A stretch of DNA of 64,000 nt from Marinobacter sp050379415 (GTDB lineage: Bacteria > Pseudomonadota > Gammaproteobacteria > Pseudomonadales > Oleiphilaceae): assembly GCF_050379415.1 (NCBI RefSeq), contig NZ_JBNRLS010000002.1, positions 62,001-126,000 on the forward strand, read 5' to 3'. The notes beneath the pieces are model-generated. The model was not told the origin of the DNA and did no database searches. It saw only the letters and a program-made list of their open reading frames with translations. The position numbers were made by a program, and so were the translations under genes. Numbering within the stretch: the first letter of the stretch is position 1; each line of letters opens with the position of its first letter. Of the stretch, positions 49,287 through 58,341 are shown piece by piece.

Positions 49287-50975
49287 CTAGGCAATACTGC
49301 GGGTATTGGAGATGGAGCGGCTCATCAGAATGATCGGCACGATGCCCGCCAGGACAATGATCAGTGAGGGCAGGGCACTGTGGAACAGGCGCTCGTCAGA
49401 GGCGAACTGGTAGACGTAGGTCGCCAGGGTCTCGAAGTTGAATGGCCGAAGGATCAGCGTGGCCGGCAACTCTTTCATGCAATCCACGAACACCACCAGA
49501 GCCGCGGTCAGCAGGGTGCCCCGGAGCATAGGCAGGTGTACGTGTACCAGTGTCTTGCCAGGCGTGTAGCCGAGTGAACGGGAGGCCATGTCCATGCTGG
49601 GCGTGACCTTCTGCAGGGCACTCTCCACGCTGCCGGCGGAAACCGCCAGGAAGCGGACGGTGTAGGCAAAGACCAGCGCGAACGCCGTGCCGCTGAGCAG
49701 CAGGCCGGTGCTGACACCGAAGGTATCCCGCATCAGGCTGTCCAGCCAGTTATCAAAACCCGCCAGGGGCACGATTACACCCACCGCCAGTACCGCGCCC
49801 GGCATGGCATAGCCCAGGCTGGAAAGGCGCATCAGTATCTGCATGCCCCGGGTGTTATGCAGGCGCCGGCTGTAGGCCAGGATAACCCCGATCAGCAGGG
49901 TGGTCATGGCAGCGGCACTGGACAGGAACAGGCTGTTCAGGGTGTTCTGTACGAAATCGGGATTCCAGCTTTCTTCGAAATATTCCCAGGCATACAGGCC
50001 GAGAGTTCCGGCGGGTACGACGAACCCGAGGATGAACGGGACGGCGCACACGGCAACGCAGATCAGCTGCCGGGGAAAGGACATGGTGAAACGGCGGATC
50101 GGGTCCCGGTTGTCGCGGGCGGCATATTGCTGCTGACGCCGGCGGGAGTAGCGCTCAAGGGTCACCAGGATCACCACAAACACCAGCATGGTGGTGGCAA
50201 TCTGTGCGGCACCACCGAGGTTGCCCAGGTTCATCCAGGTATCAAACAGGCCGGCGGTCAGGGTCTGCACGGCGAAGAAATCCACGGTGCCGAAATCGTT
50301 GAGGGTTTCCATCAACACCAGTGACAGGCCGACGGCGACGGCGGGTCGGGCGATGGGTAACACCACCCGGAAGAAGGTGCTCAATGCCGAATGGCCCAGA
50401 CTGCGGCTGACCGCAAACAGGGACGGCGATTGCTCCAGGAAGGCGGCCCGGGCCAGCAGGTAAACATAGGGGTAGAGCACCAGGCCAATCATCAGGGTGG
50501 CGCCTTCCAGGCTGCGAATCTCCGGGAACCAATAGTCAGAAGCATTCTGCCAGCCAAACCAGTCACGCAGGGTGCGCTGAACCGGGCCGGCGTAGTCCAG
50601 GAGGCTGGTGTAGACATAGGCAATCACGTACGCCGGAACCGCAAAGGGCAGCAGCATGGCCCATTCGAAGAATTTGCGCCCGGGAAATTCGCACATGGTC
50701 ACCGCCCAGGCCGTCGACAGGCCGATCACGAGGGTGATGGCACCAACGCCAACCATCAGCTGGATGGTGGTCCACAGGTAACGCGGCAAGGTGGTGTCGA
50801 TCAGGTGAGGCCAGATGTTCTCCTCGGGAAAGAAGGCGAGGAAGATCACCGAAAGCACGGGCAGGGCCACAATGGCGGTAATAAGAGTGGCGGAAATGAT
50901 CCAGCGACGGGAAGCGCGTTTTGCCAGCAAGGGCTGGGAAAGCCCCGGATCAGCGGCGGTTACGGCCTCGGTCAT
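49287..50975 (-). CDS. Iron(III) ABC transporter permease (FbpB-like)
   Basis: A 562-residue fused double permease with about 12 helices. It has two repeats of the BPD-transport motif: FFEWAMLLPFAVPAYVIAYVYTSLLDYAG then EGATLMIGLVLYPYVYLLARAAF and MEEMETLNDFGTVDF-like GLSLVLMETLNDFGTV. The second repeat is in QILMRLSSLGYAMPGAVLAVGV and VFVDCMKELPATLILRPF. Start 50975 follows GGGAG; a longer reading of 6 codons lacks it. It is downstream of the binding protein gene, with a hairpin between. No ATPase gene follows. Confidence 0.88.
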   Translation of the reverse strand: MTEAVTAADPGLSQPLLAKRASRRWIISATLITAIVALPVLSVIFLAFFPEENIWPHLIDTTLPRYLWTTIQLMVGVGAITLVIGLSTAWAVTMCEFPGRKFFEWAMLLPFAVPAYVIAYVYTSLLDYAGPVQRTLRDWFGWQNASDYWFPEIRSLEGATLMIGLVLYPYVYLLARAAFLEQSPSLFAVSRSLGHSALSTFFRVVLPIARPAVAVGLSLVLMETLNDFGTVDFFAVQTLTAGLFDTWMNLGNLGGAAQIATTMLVFVVILVTLERYSRRRQQQYAARDNRDPIRRFTMSFPRQLICVAVCAVPFILGFVVPAGTLGLYAWEYFEESWNPDFVQNTLNSLFLSSAAAMTTLLIGVILAYSRRLHNTRGMQILMRLSSLGYAMPGAVLAVGVIVPLAGFDNWLDSLMRDTFGVSTGLLLSGTAFALVFAYTVRFLAVSAGSVESALQKVTPSMDMASRSLGYTPGKTLVHVHLPMLRGTLLTAALVVFVDCMKELPATLILRPFNFETLATYVYQFASDERLFHSALPSLIIVLAGIVPIILMSRSISNTRSIA

Positions 50976-51082
50976 AATGCTCCCGTCTGTCAAATGGAAC
51001 TGAGAAAGATTGAGGATTGTAGTCAGCAGTCAGTTGCGCTGCAATGACTCGCGTCATTTTAGGAACCGGTAGGCCTGATACA

Positions 51083-51108
51083 GGAAAGGGCGCTGCAGCG
51101 CCCTTTCC
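51083..51108 (-). terminator. 26-bp perfect palindrome between fbpA-like and fbpB-like genes
   Basis: GGAAAGGGCGCTG and its complement meet with no loop. It lies 29 bases after the binding-protein stop on the minus strand. No long T-run follows, so read-through is likely. Confidence 0.6.
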
Positions 51109-51136
51109 ATGGTTCCATTGCTTTTATCCGGTGCGA

Positions 51137-52153
51137 TTACTCGCCGTCGTAATCGACGCGATCAACCAGCTTTACCGCTGCCTCGCGGTTTTCCGCGATA
51201 GTCTGCAGGGACAGCTGGTCCGGATTGATCTCACCCCATTCGGCGACGAGGCCGGAGGGCTTCACTTCCGGGTTGGCCGGGTACTCGGTATTGGCCTCGG
51301 CGTAGATACGCTGGGCTTCCGGAGAGGACAGGAACTCCATCAGCTTGACGGCGTTCTCCCGGTTCGGCGCGCTCTTGGTCATTGAGATACCGCTGATATT
51401 CACGTGGGTACCACGGCCATCGGCGTTCGGGAACACCAGGCGAACCTGCTCGGCGATCGGGCGCTGGTTCTCGTCCTGCAGCATGTTGCCGTAGTAGTAG
51501 CTGTTGCCGATGGAAATGTCACACACGCCTTCTGCAATGGCCTTGATCTGGTCTCGGTCGCCGCCCTGGGGCTTGCGCGCCAGGTTGTCTTTTACATCCT
51601 GCAGCCACTGCTCGGTCCACTCTTCGCCGTGATGGGCGATCATCGAGGAGAACAGGGCGATGTTGTACGGATGCTTGCCGCTACGGGTGCAGATGCGGTC
51701 GTTCCACTTGTCGTCGGCCAGTTCTTCGTAGGTGGTGATTTCACCTTCGTCCACACGTTCTTTGGATGTGAAGATCAGACGGCCGCGGGTGGTCAGGGCA
51801 AACCACTTGCCCTCCGGGTGGCGCAGGTTTTCAGGGATGTTGCTGTTCAGCACATCGCTGTCCACGCCCTGGACCAGGTCACGCTCGACCAGTTCGTTGA
51901 TGCGGGAGATGTCCACGGTCATGACCACGTCCGCCGGGCTGTTGCGGCCTTCGCGCTCCAGGCGCTCGGCAAGGCCCTGTTTGGCGAAAACCACGTTGGA
52001 CTCGATGCCGGTTTCTTTCTCGAAAGCGTTGAGCAGCGGCTCAAGCAGGTATGCCTGGCGGTATGAGTAGATGTTGACTTCGCCTTCGGCGGATGCGGAG
52101 AGTGGCATGGCCGCCAGGGCCATTGCTGCACTTGCTGCCAGTTTCATGCGCAT
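51137..52153 (-). CDS. Iron(III) ABC transporter substrate-binding protein (FbpA/FutA-like)
   Basis: A 338-residue periplasmic protein with a signal peptide (MRMKLAASAAMALAAMPLSASA). The mature start EGEVNIYSYRQAYLLEPLLNAFEKETGIESNVVFAKQGLAERLEREG is the family start. The Tyr pair for iron is in ISIGNSYYYGNMLQ near 215. AGAGGTAAC precedes the start. A Fur-like site lies 66 bases upstream, so iron control is likely. Confidence 0.9.
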   Translation of the reverse strand: MRMKLAASAAMALAAMPLSASAEGEVNIYSYRQAYLLEPLLNAFEKETGIESNVVFAKQGLAERLEREGRNSPADVVMTVDISRINELVERDLVQGVDSDVLNSNIPENLRHPEGKWFALTTRGRLIFTSKERVDEGEITTYEELADDKWNDRICTRSGKHPYNIALFSSMIAHHGEEWTEQWLQDVKDNLARKPQGGDRDQIKAIAEGVCDISIGNSYYYGNMLQDENQRPIAEQVRLVFPNADGRGTHVNISGISMTKSAPNRENAVKLMEFLSSPEAQRIYAEANTEYPANPEVKPSGLVAEWGEINPDQLSLQTIAENREAAVKLVDRVDYDGE

Positions 52154-52218
52154 GTTGGTGTTACCTCTGCCTGATATGAGTTTGTTTCGCTTGTAAGAGT
52201 CGCAAGCATGTAAAAACA

Positions 52219-52237
52219 GAAACCATTCTCATTTGGA
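52219..52237 (-). promoter_or_regulatory. Fur box upstream of the iron-binding protein gene
   Basis: Minus strand AAATGAGAATGGTTTC resembles the Fur consensus (AATGATAATCATTATC): the first 9 of its bases match in 8 positions, the right half is weaker. Gene context supports it. Confidence 0.5.
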
Positions 52238-52344
52238 TTGGCGGCAGAGTCAATATCACCTTTGGAATATTTCAGGCAAAATGGTGGTATTCTTCAGAAC
52301 ACACTAAAAAGCTTGGACTTTTTCGGAATACAGGGACTTTCAGA

Positions 52345-52938
52345 ATGGCTGGTAGTGCAGGGATGATACGCAGAGTCTTCTTTCTCTTTATTATACCGGT
52401 GGCGGTCCTGTTACCTGGCTGCGCCAGTTATTACAGCCATTTCGCCATGTTTCCCGCAGAGAACTCGCAGGGTGAGGCCCGCCAGGTGCGGGTGTCCTGG
52501 GACTCGGCGGAGTACCCGGACTGGTGGATTCTGGATGACCGCTCCACCGCCATGAAAGTGGAAACCCAGTGCAGCGCGCGGATATGGCGCCTGCGCGACG
52601 ACTCCCATGACCAGGCGGGCGCCTGCGGCAATGGAATCCGGGCCTGTGCGGAGACTGGCGTGGATCGGGTGGTGGTCACCGGTGGGCATCTGGATCCGTC
52701 CGCATGTCTCGTGGTGAATCCGGATGACAATAATGCCCGGATTGCCGACATCGATGGCCGGCTGGAATTGCTGGTGGTCTGTGAGCCGGTGGTTCCCGGA
52801 TTCGAGCGGGAGGGTGAGGTGATCAATATGGACTACCTTCGTGCCTCGTCTGTTCCCTACACCGTCTATACTCGAAAAGTGCCACGTGGATCCTTGCGAG
52901 CCAGCCTTCCGTCCTTTGAGGAGTCTGTTTGTGAGTAA
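52345..52938 (+). CDS. Putative lipoprotein of unknown function
   Basis: A 197-residue protein with a lipoprotein signal (VFFLFIIPVAVLLPGCASYY): the Cys at residue 26 would be lipidated. Start 52345 is used; MIRRVFF at 52363 is an alternative. Cys residues later in the chain (QCSARIW, GACGNGIRACAE, SACLVV, VVCEP) could form disulphides. No family is recognised. It is divergent from the iron-binding protein gene. Confidence 0.65.
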   Translation: MAGSAGMIRRVFFLFIIPVAVLLPGCASYYSHFAMFPAENSQGEARQVRVSWDSAEYPDWWILDDRSTAMKVETQCSARIWRLRDDSHDQAGACGNGIRACAETGVDRVVVTGGHLDPSACLVVNPDDNNARIADIDGRLELLVVCEPVVPGFEREGEVINMDYLRASSVPYTVYTRKVPRGSLRASLPSFEESVCE

Positions 52939-53095
52939 GGATGACGACCGGTGTGAAACAGATCACGGAGTTACAGTCTGTTTACCTTCGGTTACTTTCT
53001 GGATCTTTTGCGGTACGAAACTGTAATGGACTCTTGTGTATGCTGGGTCAGAATGTCAAATATCTAAAAATGAATAATTTTCAGGGGTGACTCTC

Positions 53096-54409
53096 GTGGG
53101 CGTCCAACAGAGAAAAGTTGCGGTTCATGACTTGGAAGTGGGCATGTTTGTGTCCGATCTGGACCGGCCCTGGCACCAGACACCGTTTCCGATCCAGGGG
53201 TTCTACATCCGCTCCGAGGATGACATCCGGGCGCTGAAATCCCATTGCCGGTGGGTGATGATCGATGTAGCCGAAATCCGGGAGACCCGGGATTTCGACA
53301 AGGGCGATATCAAGCCGGCTTTCGGGCGCCGGACCCTCAAGCGTGGCGGTGACCGTGAGGAGCTCAAGCTACCGCCCCTGGCGATCCAGGAACCGGTCGA
53401 GTACGAAACCAGCACCACCCTGAAAAAAGAGATCAAAGTATCCCGTCGTCTTCTGGACGACGCCGAGCTTGCCCTCGAACGCGCATTCGAATCCCTGCAG
53501 GAGGGCGGTAGCGCCGACCTGCGGCCCGTTGCCGAAATTACCCGCAAGATGGTTGCCAGCGTGATTCGTCACCCCGACGCACTGCTGTGGCTCAGCCGGA
53601 TTCGTTCCCACGACGACTATATCTACCGCCACTCGCTCAACACGTCGATCTGGGCGTTGGTATGTGGTCGTCATCTTGGCCTTAATGAAGGATTGCTGAA
53701 TCATCTGGGCATGGGTTGCCTGTTGTCACAGGTGGGTAAAACCGTGCTGCCCCGTTCCCTGCTGAATCACGAGGGCCAGTTCAGTGCCGAGGATTACGCC
53801 CGTTACAGGACTTATGTCGAGAAAGGTCTCGCCATGCTCGAGGGCACCGGTGTATCCCGGGCAGTGCTCAGCGTGGTAGGTGGGCACCGGGAGCGTCACA
53901 ATGGCTCCGGTTTCCCCCAGGGTGTCCGCGGTACCCGGATCCCGCTGATGGCGAAAGTGGCGGGTATTGCCGAGTATTTCGAATCCCTGATCGGCCCCCG
54001 GGAAGGCGGGGACGATCCCTTGACGCCAGCCAAGGCAGTGAGCCTCCTCTACGAGATGAGAAACATTGAATTCCAGGAAGACCTGGTGGAGAACTTCATC
54101 CAGGCGATCGGTGTCTATCCGACGGGCAGCCTGGTGGAACTCAGCGATGGCCAGCGTGGCATCGTGGTCTCCCACTCTCCGGAGCGCCGCCTGTGGCCGA
54201 AGGTGATGGTGATGACCGACCAGGAGCACCAGCCCCTGAAGTCCGCACACATCATTGATCTTGCCAAGTACAACGAAAGCCGGGATGTCAACGAAGCCCT
54301 GATCGTCAAGGAGTGCCTGCCGCACGGCTCCGAAGGTCTGGACCCCTCGCAGTATGACGTTACCGGCGCGGAATCCCGCTGGAGCCTTGGTCGTCTGATC
54401 AGCGGATAA
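53096..54409 (+). CDS. DUF3391/HD-GYP protein with degenerate catalytic residues
   Basis: A 437-residue protein. Residues 5-130 are DUF3391 (KVAVHDLEVGMFVSDLDRPWHQTPFPIQGFYIRSEDDIRAL), followed by an HD-GYP domain at 150-390. Active enzymes of this type have HDIGK and HHE then DGxGYP. Here these read SQVGK near residue 211 and GHRERHNGSGFPQG near 262-275, so the metal-binding His-Asp pair is missing. The first His (IYRHSLNTSIWAL) is kept. It probably binds or senses c-di-GMP or a partner without cleaving it. GTG at 53096 is preferred (AGGGGTGA upstream); GTG at 53087 is possible. Its 3' end overlaps the convergent gene by 11 bases. Confidence 0.8.
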   Translation: MGVQQRKVAVHDLEVGMFVSDLDRPWHQTPFPIQGFYIRSEDDIRALKSHCRWVMIDVAEIRETRDFDKGDIKPAFGRRTLKRGGDREELKLPPLAIQEPVEYETSTTLKKEIKVSRRLLDDAELALERAFESLQEGGSADLRPVAEITRKMVASVIRHPDALLWLSRIRSHDDYIYRHSLNTSIWALVCGRHLGLNEGLLNHLGMGCLLSQVGKTVLPRSLLNHEGQFSAEDYARYRTYVEKGLAMLEGTGVSRAVLSVVGGHRERHNGSGFPQGVRGTRIPLMAKVAGIAEYFESLIGPREGGDDPLTPAKAVSLLYEMRNIEFQEDLVENFIQAIGVYPTGSLVELSDGQRGIVVSHSPERRLWPKVMVMTDQEHQPLKSAHIIDLAKYNESRDVNEALIVKECLPHGSEGLDPSQYDVTGAESRWSLGRLISG

Positions 54410-55517
54410 TCACCCGCAGGCTCTTGCGTACCCAGCGGTAGGTGTTTTCGGGGCGGAAGCTCATCACCAGCTCTGATTCACCGCCGCTTTCCCCACTGAT
54501 GAAATAGTCCACCTCGGCGCTCTGCCAGTTCCACGCGTGTATGGTGACATCCTCCGGGCGGGTGCTGATGGCCTCGATCTTCGCAAGTGCGGTATCGTCT
54601 CCGATGCGTTGAACCCGCACGCTCTTGATTCCGGTGTCGCTGGCCGGGTGGCTGGCGACGTCCTCATCGAGGTAATAGCCATTGCTGACGTCGGTGGTGA
54701 TATCCTGCAGCTCCCGGCGCAGGTACATTCGCGCATCTTCGTTGTCAATTTCATCCATGGTCCGGATAGCGTCGAGGATGCGATCACGTTTGGCCTGCAG
54801 GTCTTGACGGTATTCGAAGTCCGGGTCCCAGTCCTCCTCATTTTCCGGCCGTTCCGGGGCATTCTGGATCTGCTCAGGGGTAGGAGGTGACTCACAGAGC
54901 TCGTCGCCTTCAGGATGAAAGCAGATTCGGGCCAGCAGCTGGTTGGCGGGTGAGGGTGTCGTGCCTGTGGCGGTAAATTCCGTGGTGGGCACATTGAAGT
55001 CAATGGGGGTATCCAGTAAGGGCAGAGCCGCGTTCAGCTGGTCGATCACCCTCTGGCGGATTTCGATGCCTTCGTCTTCCTGCACACCCTGGGTCCAGTC
55101 CAGTGACATCAGGAGGCGGGTCATGTTCATCAGAGCGCCGTTGTCCAGCAGGTTCAGCTCTGTGCGGGTATGGGTGCGCAGCCCTTCGTCGTCGACTGTC
55201 GGCGTTTGCAGTGCCCCCCGAATGTCGGGAAAGAATTCCAGCAGGGTGACATGGGGTTTGGCCGGAACATCCTCTGCCAGGACCAGGTCGCCGACCTGAA
55301 AGGTCAGGGTCTCGCCGGGATAATAGCTGAACCCGCCATCGGCGCGGGTGGTGCCGCTCTGGCTTGCGGTCCGGAAGCTCAGGCCGCTGAAACCGTTATA
55401 GTTGAGTTGCCCGGTGTCCACGGCGGTGCCGCCGCTGTCATCACTGCCGAGGCAGCCGGTCAGGGCAAGGAGGCTCAGGAGGACGGTCAGGTGCGCAGTT
55501 CGGTGAACGGATTTCAT
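54399..55517 (-). CDS. Putative lipoprotein of unknown function
   Basis: A 372-residue protein with the lipoprotein signal VLLSLLALTGCLGSDD, Cys at residue 22. The body starts with TGQLNYNGFSGLSFRTASQSGTTRADGGFSYYPGETLTFQVGDL, a pattern common in Pseudomonas-group lipoproteins sometimes called organic-solvent ABC transporter permease-like. Residues 225-280 are rich in Glu, Asp and Arg and probably helical (WDPDFEYRQDLQAKRDRILDAIRTMDE). It is not an ABC permease. It is convergent with the HD-GYP gene. Confidence 0.75.
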   Translation of the reverse strand: MKSVHRTAHLTVLLSLLALTGCLGSDDSGGTAVDTGQLNYNGFSGLSFRTASQSGTTRADGGFSYYPGETLTFQVGDLVLAEDVPAKPHVTLLEFFPDIRGALQTPTVDDEGLRTHTRTELNLLDNGALMNMTRLLMSLDWTQGVQEDEGIEIRQRVIDQLNAALPLLDTPIDFNVPTTEFTATGTTPSPANQLLARICFHPEGDELCESPPTPEQIQNAPERPENEEDWDPDFEYRQDLQAKRDRILDAIRTMDEIDNEDARMYLRRELQDITTDVSNGYYLDEDVASHPASDTGIKSVRVQRIGDDTALAKIEAISTRPEDVTIHAWNWQSAEVDYFISGESGGESELVMSFRPENTYRWVRKSLRVIIR

Positions 55518-55766
55518 GGTTCGGCGTACATCCCGGTCTTGAGGGCCGGCAGCAGAGATTCCGACCTGGTTTTGTAAGTTGTTGTAACCGCATTATAGGG
55601 ATGCCAGTTGGTGGATATCGCGATTCCTGTCGCAGTTTGGCGGTTTTGCCGGGGCTCCAGGCATACCCTTGAATTTCACGAGGTTGCCACAATGAATAGC
55701 ACTCTACTTTTTGACGTGCGCGGCTGTGCAGGCTGCTACCGAAATCCATCGGATCCGGGATGAGCT

Positions 55767-56717
55767 ATGACCAATGCACTGGAAATTGAGGGCCTCACCA
55801 AGACCTATGGTGACGGCTTCCAGGCCCTGAAGGGGATTGATCTTCATGTCAGGGAAGGGGATTTCTTCGCGTTGCTGGGCCCCAATGGTGCCGGCAAATC
55901 CACGACCCTGGGCATCGTCTGCTCACTGGTGAACAAGACCGCCGGCAAGGTCCGGGTGTTCGGCCATGACATCGACACCAACCTGGCGGATGCGAAGCTG
56001 AATCTCGGGGTTGTGCCCCAGGAGTTCAACTTCAACCAGTTCGAGAAGGTGTTCGACATCGTGACCACCCAGGCGGGCTATTACGGGATTCCCCTCAATC
56101 GGGCCTCCGTGTCCGCCGAGAAATACCTCAAGAAACTGGGTCTCTGGGACAAGCGCAATACCCCGGCCCGTATGCTCTCCGGTGGTATGAAGCGCCGCCT
56201 GATGATCGCCCGGGCACTGGTGCATGAGCCCAAACTGCTGATTCTCGACGAGCCCACCGCCGGTGTGGATATCGAGCTGCGCCGTTCCATGTGGACCTTC
56301 CTCGAGGAAATGAACCGGGAAGGCACCACCATCATCCTGACCACGCATTATCTGGAAGAGGCAGAAGCCCTGTGTCGGAATATTGCCATCATCGACCATG
56401 GCAAGATTCTCAAGCACACCAGCAAGCGTGAGTTGCTGCAGCAGCTGAGCGTGGAAACCTTCGTGCTGGACACCGAGAAAGAGCTCTCCGGTGCACCGGA
56501 GCTGGAAGGCGTCAGCTGCCGGATCAATGACGAGGGCGCGCTGGAAGTGGATGTGGAAAAAGGTCAGGGGCTCAATGCAGTTTTTGCCCAGCTGGACCAG
56601 CTCGGTATCAAGGTGGTCAGCATGCGCACCAAAGCCAACCGGCTTGAGGAGCTGTTTATCCGGATGGTGGAAGAGAATGCCGCCGAAACCCGCAAGAACG
56701 TGGAGGGCGCGGCATGA
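55767..56717 (+). CDS. yadG: ABC-2 type exporter ATPase (YadG-like)
   Basis: A 316-residue ATPase: Walker A GPNGAGKSTTLG near residue 38, GVVPQEFNFNQFEKVFD (Q-loop) near 78, LSGGMKRRLMIARALVHEPKLLILDEPTAGVDIE near 130-165 and the switch His TTHYLEEAEAL near 192. The last 90 residues are a regulatory tail. It ends 4 bases inside the permease gene, which gives tight coupling. Substrate unknown. Confidence 0.9.
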   Translation: MTNALEIEGLTKTYGDGFQALKGIDLHVREGDFFALLGPNGAGKSTTLGIVCSLVNKTAGKVRVFGHDIDTNLADAKLNLGVVPQEFNFNQFEKVFDIVTTQAGYYGIPLNRASVSAEKYLKKLGLWDKRNTPARMLSGGMKRRLMIARALVHEPKLLILDEPTAGVDIELRRSMWTFLEEMNREGTTIILTTHYLEEAEALCRNIAIIDHGKILKHTSKRELLQQLSVETFVLDTEKELSGAPELEGVSCRINDEGALEVDVEKGQGLNAVFAQLDQLGIKVVSMRTKANRLEELFIRMVEENAAETRKNVEGAA

Positions 56718-57487
56718 GGCTTGATGCATTGTGGGTCGCGTTCTATACCATTGTACTTCGCGAGGTCCGCCGGTTTACCCGGATCTGGCCGCAGACGTTG
56801 TTGCCGCCGGCGGTCACCATGACCCTCTACTTCATTATCTTCGGCAATCTGATCGGTTCCAGGATCGGTGAGATGGGCGGTTTCAACTACATGCAGTTCA
56901 TCGTGCCCGGTCTGATCATGATGGCGGTGATCACCAATTCCTACGCCAACGTGGTGTCGTCGTTCTTCTCCATGAAGTTCCAGCGCAGTATCGAGGAGCT
57001 GCTGGTGTCACCAGTGCCGAACTGGGTGATCCTTGCCGGCTATGTGACCGGCGGTATGGCCCGTGGCCTGGGTATCGGCGTGATTGTCACGGCGTTGTCC
57101 CTGGCGTTCACCCAGTTGTCGATCCACAGTTTGCCGATGGTGGTGGTAACGGTGTTTCTGACCTCCGCGCTCTTTGCCCTGGGTGGGTTTATCAATGCCA
57201 TGCTGGCAACCAAGTTCGATGACATCTCGATTGTGCCCACCTTCGTGCTGACACCGTTGACCTACCTGGGCGGCGTGTTCTACAGCATCGACCTGTTGCC
57301 GGGGTTCTGGCAGGGCGTATCCATGGCGAACCCGATCCTGTACATGGTAAACGGCTTCCGCTTCGGCATACTGGGAGTTTCGGACGTTAATCCGTTCGTG
57401 TCTCTTGGTATGATTCTGGTCTTCATCGTTGTACTGGCGTTCATTGCCCTGCGCATGCTCGAGCGTGGCAAGGGCATCCGCCACTGA
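56714..57487 (+). CDS. yadH: ABC-2 type exporter permease (YadH-like)
   Basis: A 257-residue membrane protein with six helices. The family segment FIVPGLIMMAVITNSYANVVSSFFSMKFQRSIEELLVSPVPNW near residue 60-100 and GFINAMLATKFDDISIVPTFVLTPLTYLGGVFYSIDLLPGFWQ near 155-200 are typical. It overlaps the ATPase gene by 4 bases (ATGA). The next gene, queF, starts 14 bases later and may be in the same transcript. Confidence 0.92.
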   Translation: MRLDALWVAFYTIVLREVRRFTRIWPQTLLPPAVTMTLYFIIFGNLIGSRIGEMGGFNYMQFIVPGLIMMAVITNSYANVVSSFFSMKFQRSIEELLVSPVPNWVILAGYVTGGMARGLGIGVIVTALSLAFTQLSIHSLPMVVVTVFLTSALFALGGFINAMLATKFDDISIVPTFVLTPLTYLGGVFYSIDLLPGFWQGVSMANPILYMVNGFRFGILGVSDVNPFVSLGMILVFIVVLAFIALRMLERGKGIRH

Positions 57488-57501
57488 TTTCAGGAACAAA
57501 T

Positions 57502-58326
57502 ATGGCTTTGCATAACGCGCCGCTGGGTAAATCCAGCGAATACCCGGATTCTTACGACCCGAACCTGCTGTTTCCGGTGGCGCGCGAGGAAAACCGCCGC
57601 CGGATCGGGCTGGAGGATGGTCGCTGGCCCTGGTTCGGTGAGGACCTCTGGCAGGCCTGGGAAGTGTCCTGGCTCAGGCCTGGTGGTGTGCCTGCGGTCG
57701 CCTGGGCAGAGATCGTCGTGCCGGCGGCATCGCCGTCCATTATCGAATCCAAGTCCCTGAAGCTGTATCTCAATTCGCTGAACCAGCATGTGTTTTCCAC
57801 GCCGGAGCAACTGGTGGAGACGGTCGTCAGCGATCTCTCCAGCGCCTGTGGCGCCGCGGTCCGGGTGAACCTGCACAGTGTCGATGAGAGCGGGCAAGCG
57901 ATCGGTCGCCCCGAGGGTTACCAGTTGATTGATGACGAGCCGGTCTCGGACGTGGTGTACCGGTACGCGCCGGAATCCCTGGCGGTCGAACCCGGGGCAG
58001 AGGTGGTGACCGAGCGGTTGTGTTCACACCTGCTCAAGAGTAACTGCCCGGTGACCGGGCAGCCGGACTGGGGCACGCTCCTGATCCGTTACACCGGGCC
58101 GAAGTTCGACCGTTCGGCTTTGCTGCGTTACATCGTCAGCTTCCGGAACAAGCAGGATTTCCACGAGCATTGTGTGGAGACTGTCTTCACCGATCTGATG
58201 GAGCATTGCCAGCCAGCGGAACTGGCCGTGTGCGCCCGCTACACCCGCCGTGGCGGTCTGGACATCAATCCGTGGCGGAGCACGCAGGCAGAGGGGAATG
58301 CGGGCCCGAGGCTGATCCGGCAGTAA
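57502..58326 (+). CDS. queF: NADPH-dependent 7-cyano-7-deazaguanine reductase
   Basis: A 274-residue QueF of the long (bimodular) type, which reduces preQ0 to preQ1 for queuosine synthesis. The QueF motif ESKSLKLYLNSLN is near residue 82, the active-site Cys is in SNCPVTGQPDWG near 182, and the C-terminal segment KQDFHEHCVETVFTDL is near 220. The stop is 15 bases from that of the convergent cyclase gene. It supplies the substrate for the tgt gene at the right end of the window. Confidence 0.95.
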   Translation: MALHNAPLGKSSEYPDSYDPNLLFPVAREENRRRIGLEDGRWPWFGEDLWQAWEVSWLRPGGVPAVAWAEIVVPAASPSIIESKSLKLYLNSLNQHVFSTPEQLVETVVSDLSSACGAAVRVNLHSVDESGQAIGRPEGYQLIDDEPVSDVVYRYAPESLAVEPGAEVVTERLCSHLLKSNCPVTGQPDWGTLLIRYTGPKFDRSALLRYIVSFRNKQDFHEHCVETVFTDLMEHCQPAELAVCARYTRRGGLDINPWRSTQAEGNAGPRLIRQ

Positions 58327-58341
58327 GGGCACCGGCCCGGT

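Noticed and set aside
54399..55517. ABC transporter permease annotation often given to similar lipoproteins
   Set aside because: The protein has a lipoprotein signal and no membrane helices, so it cannot be a permease.
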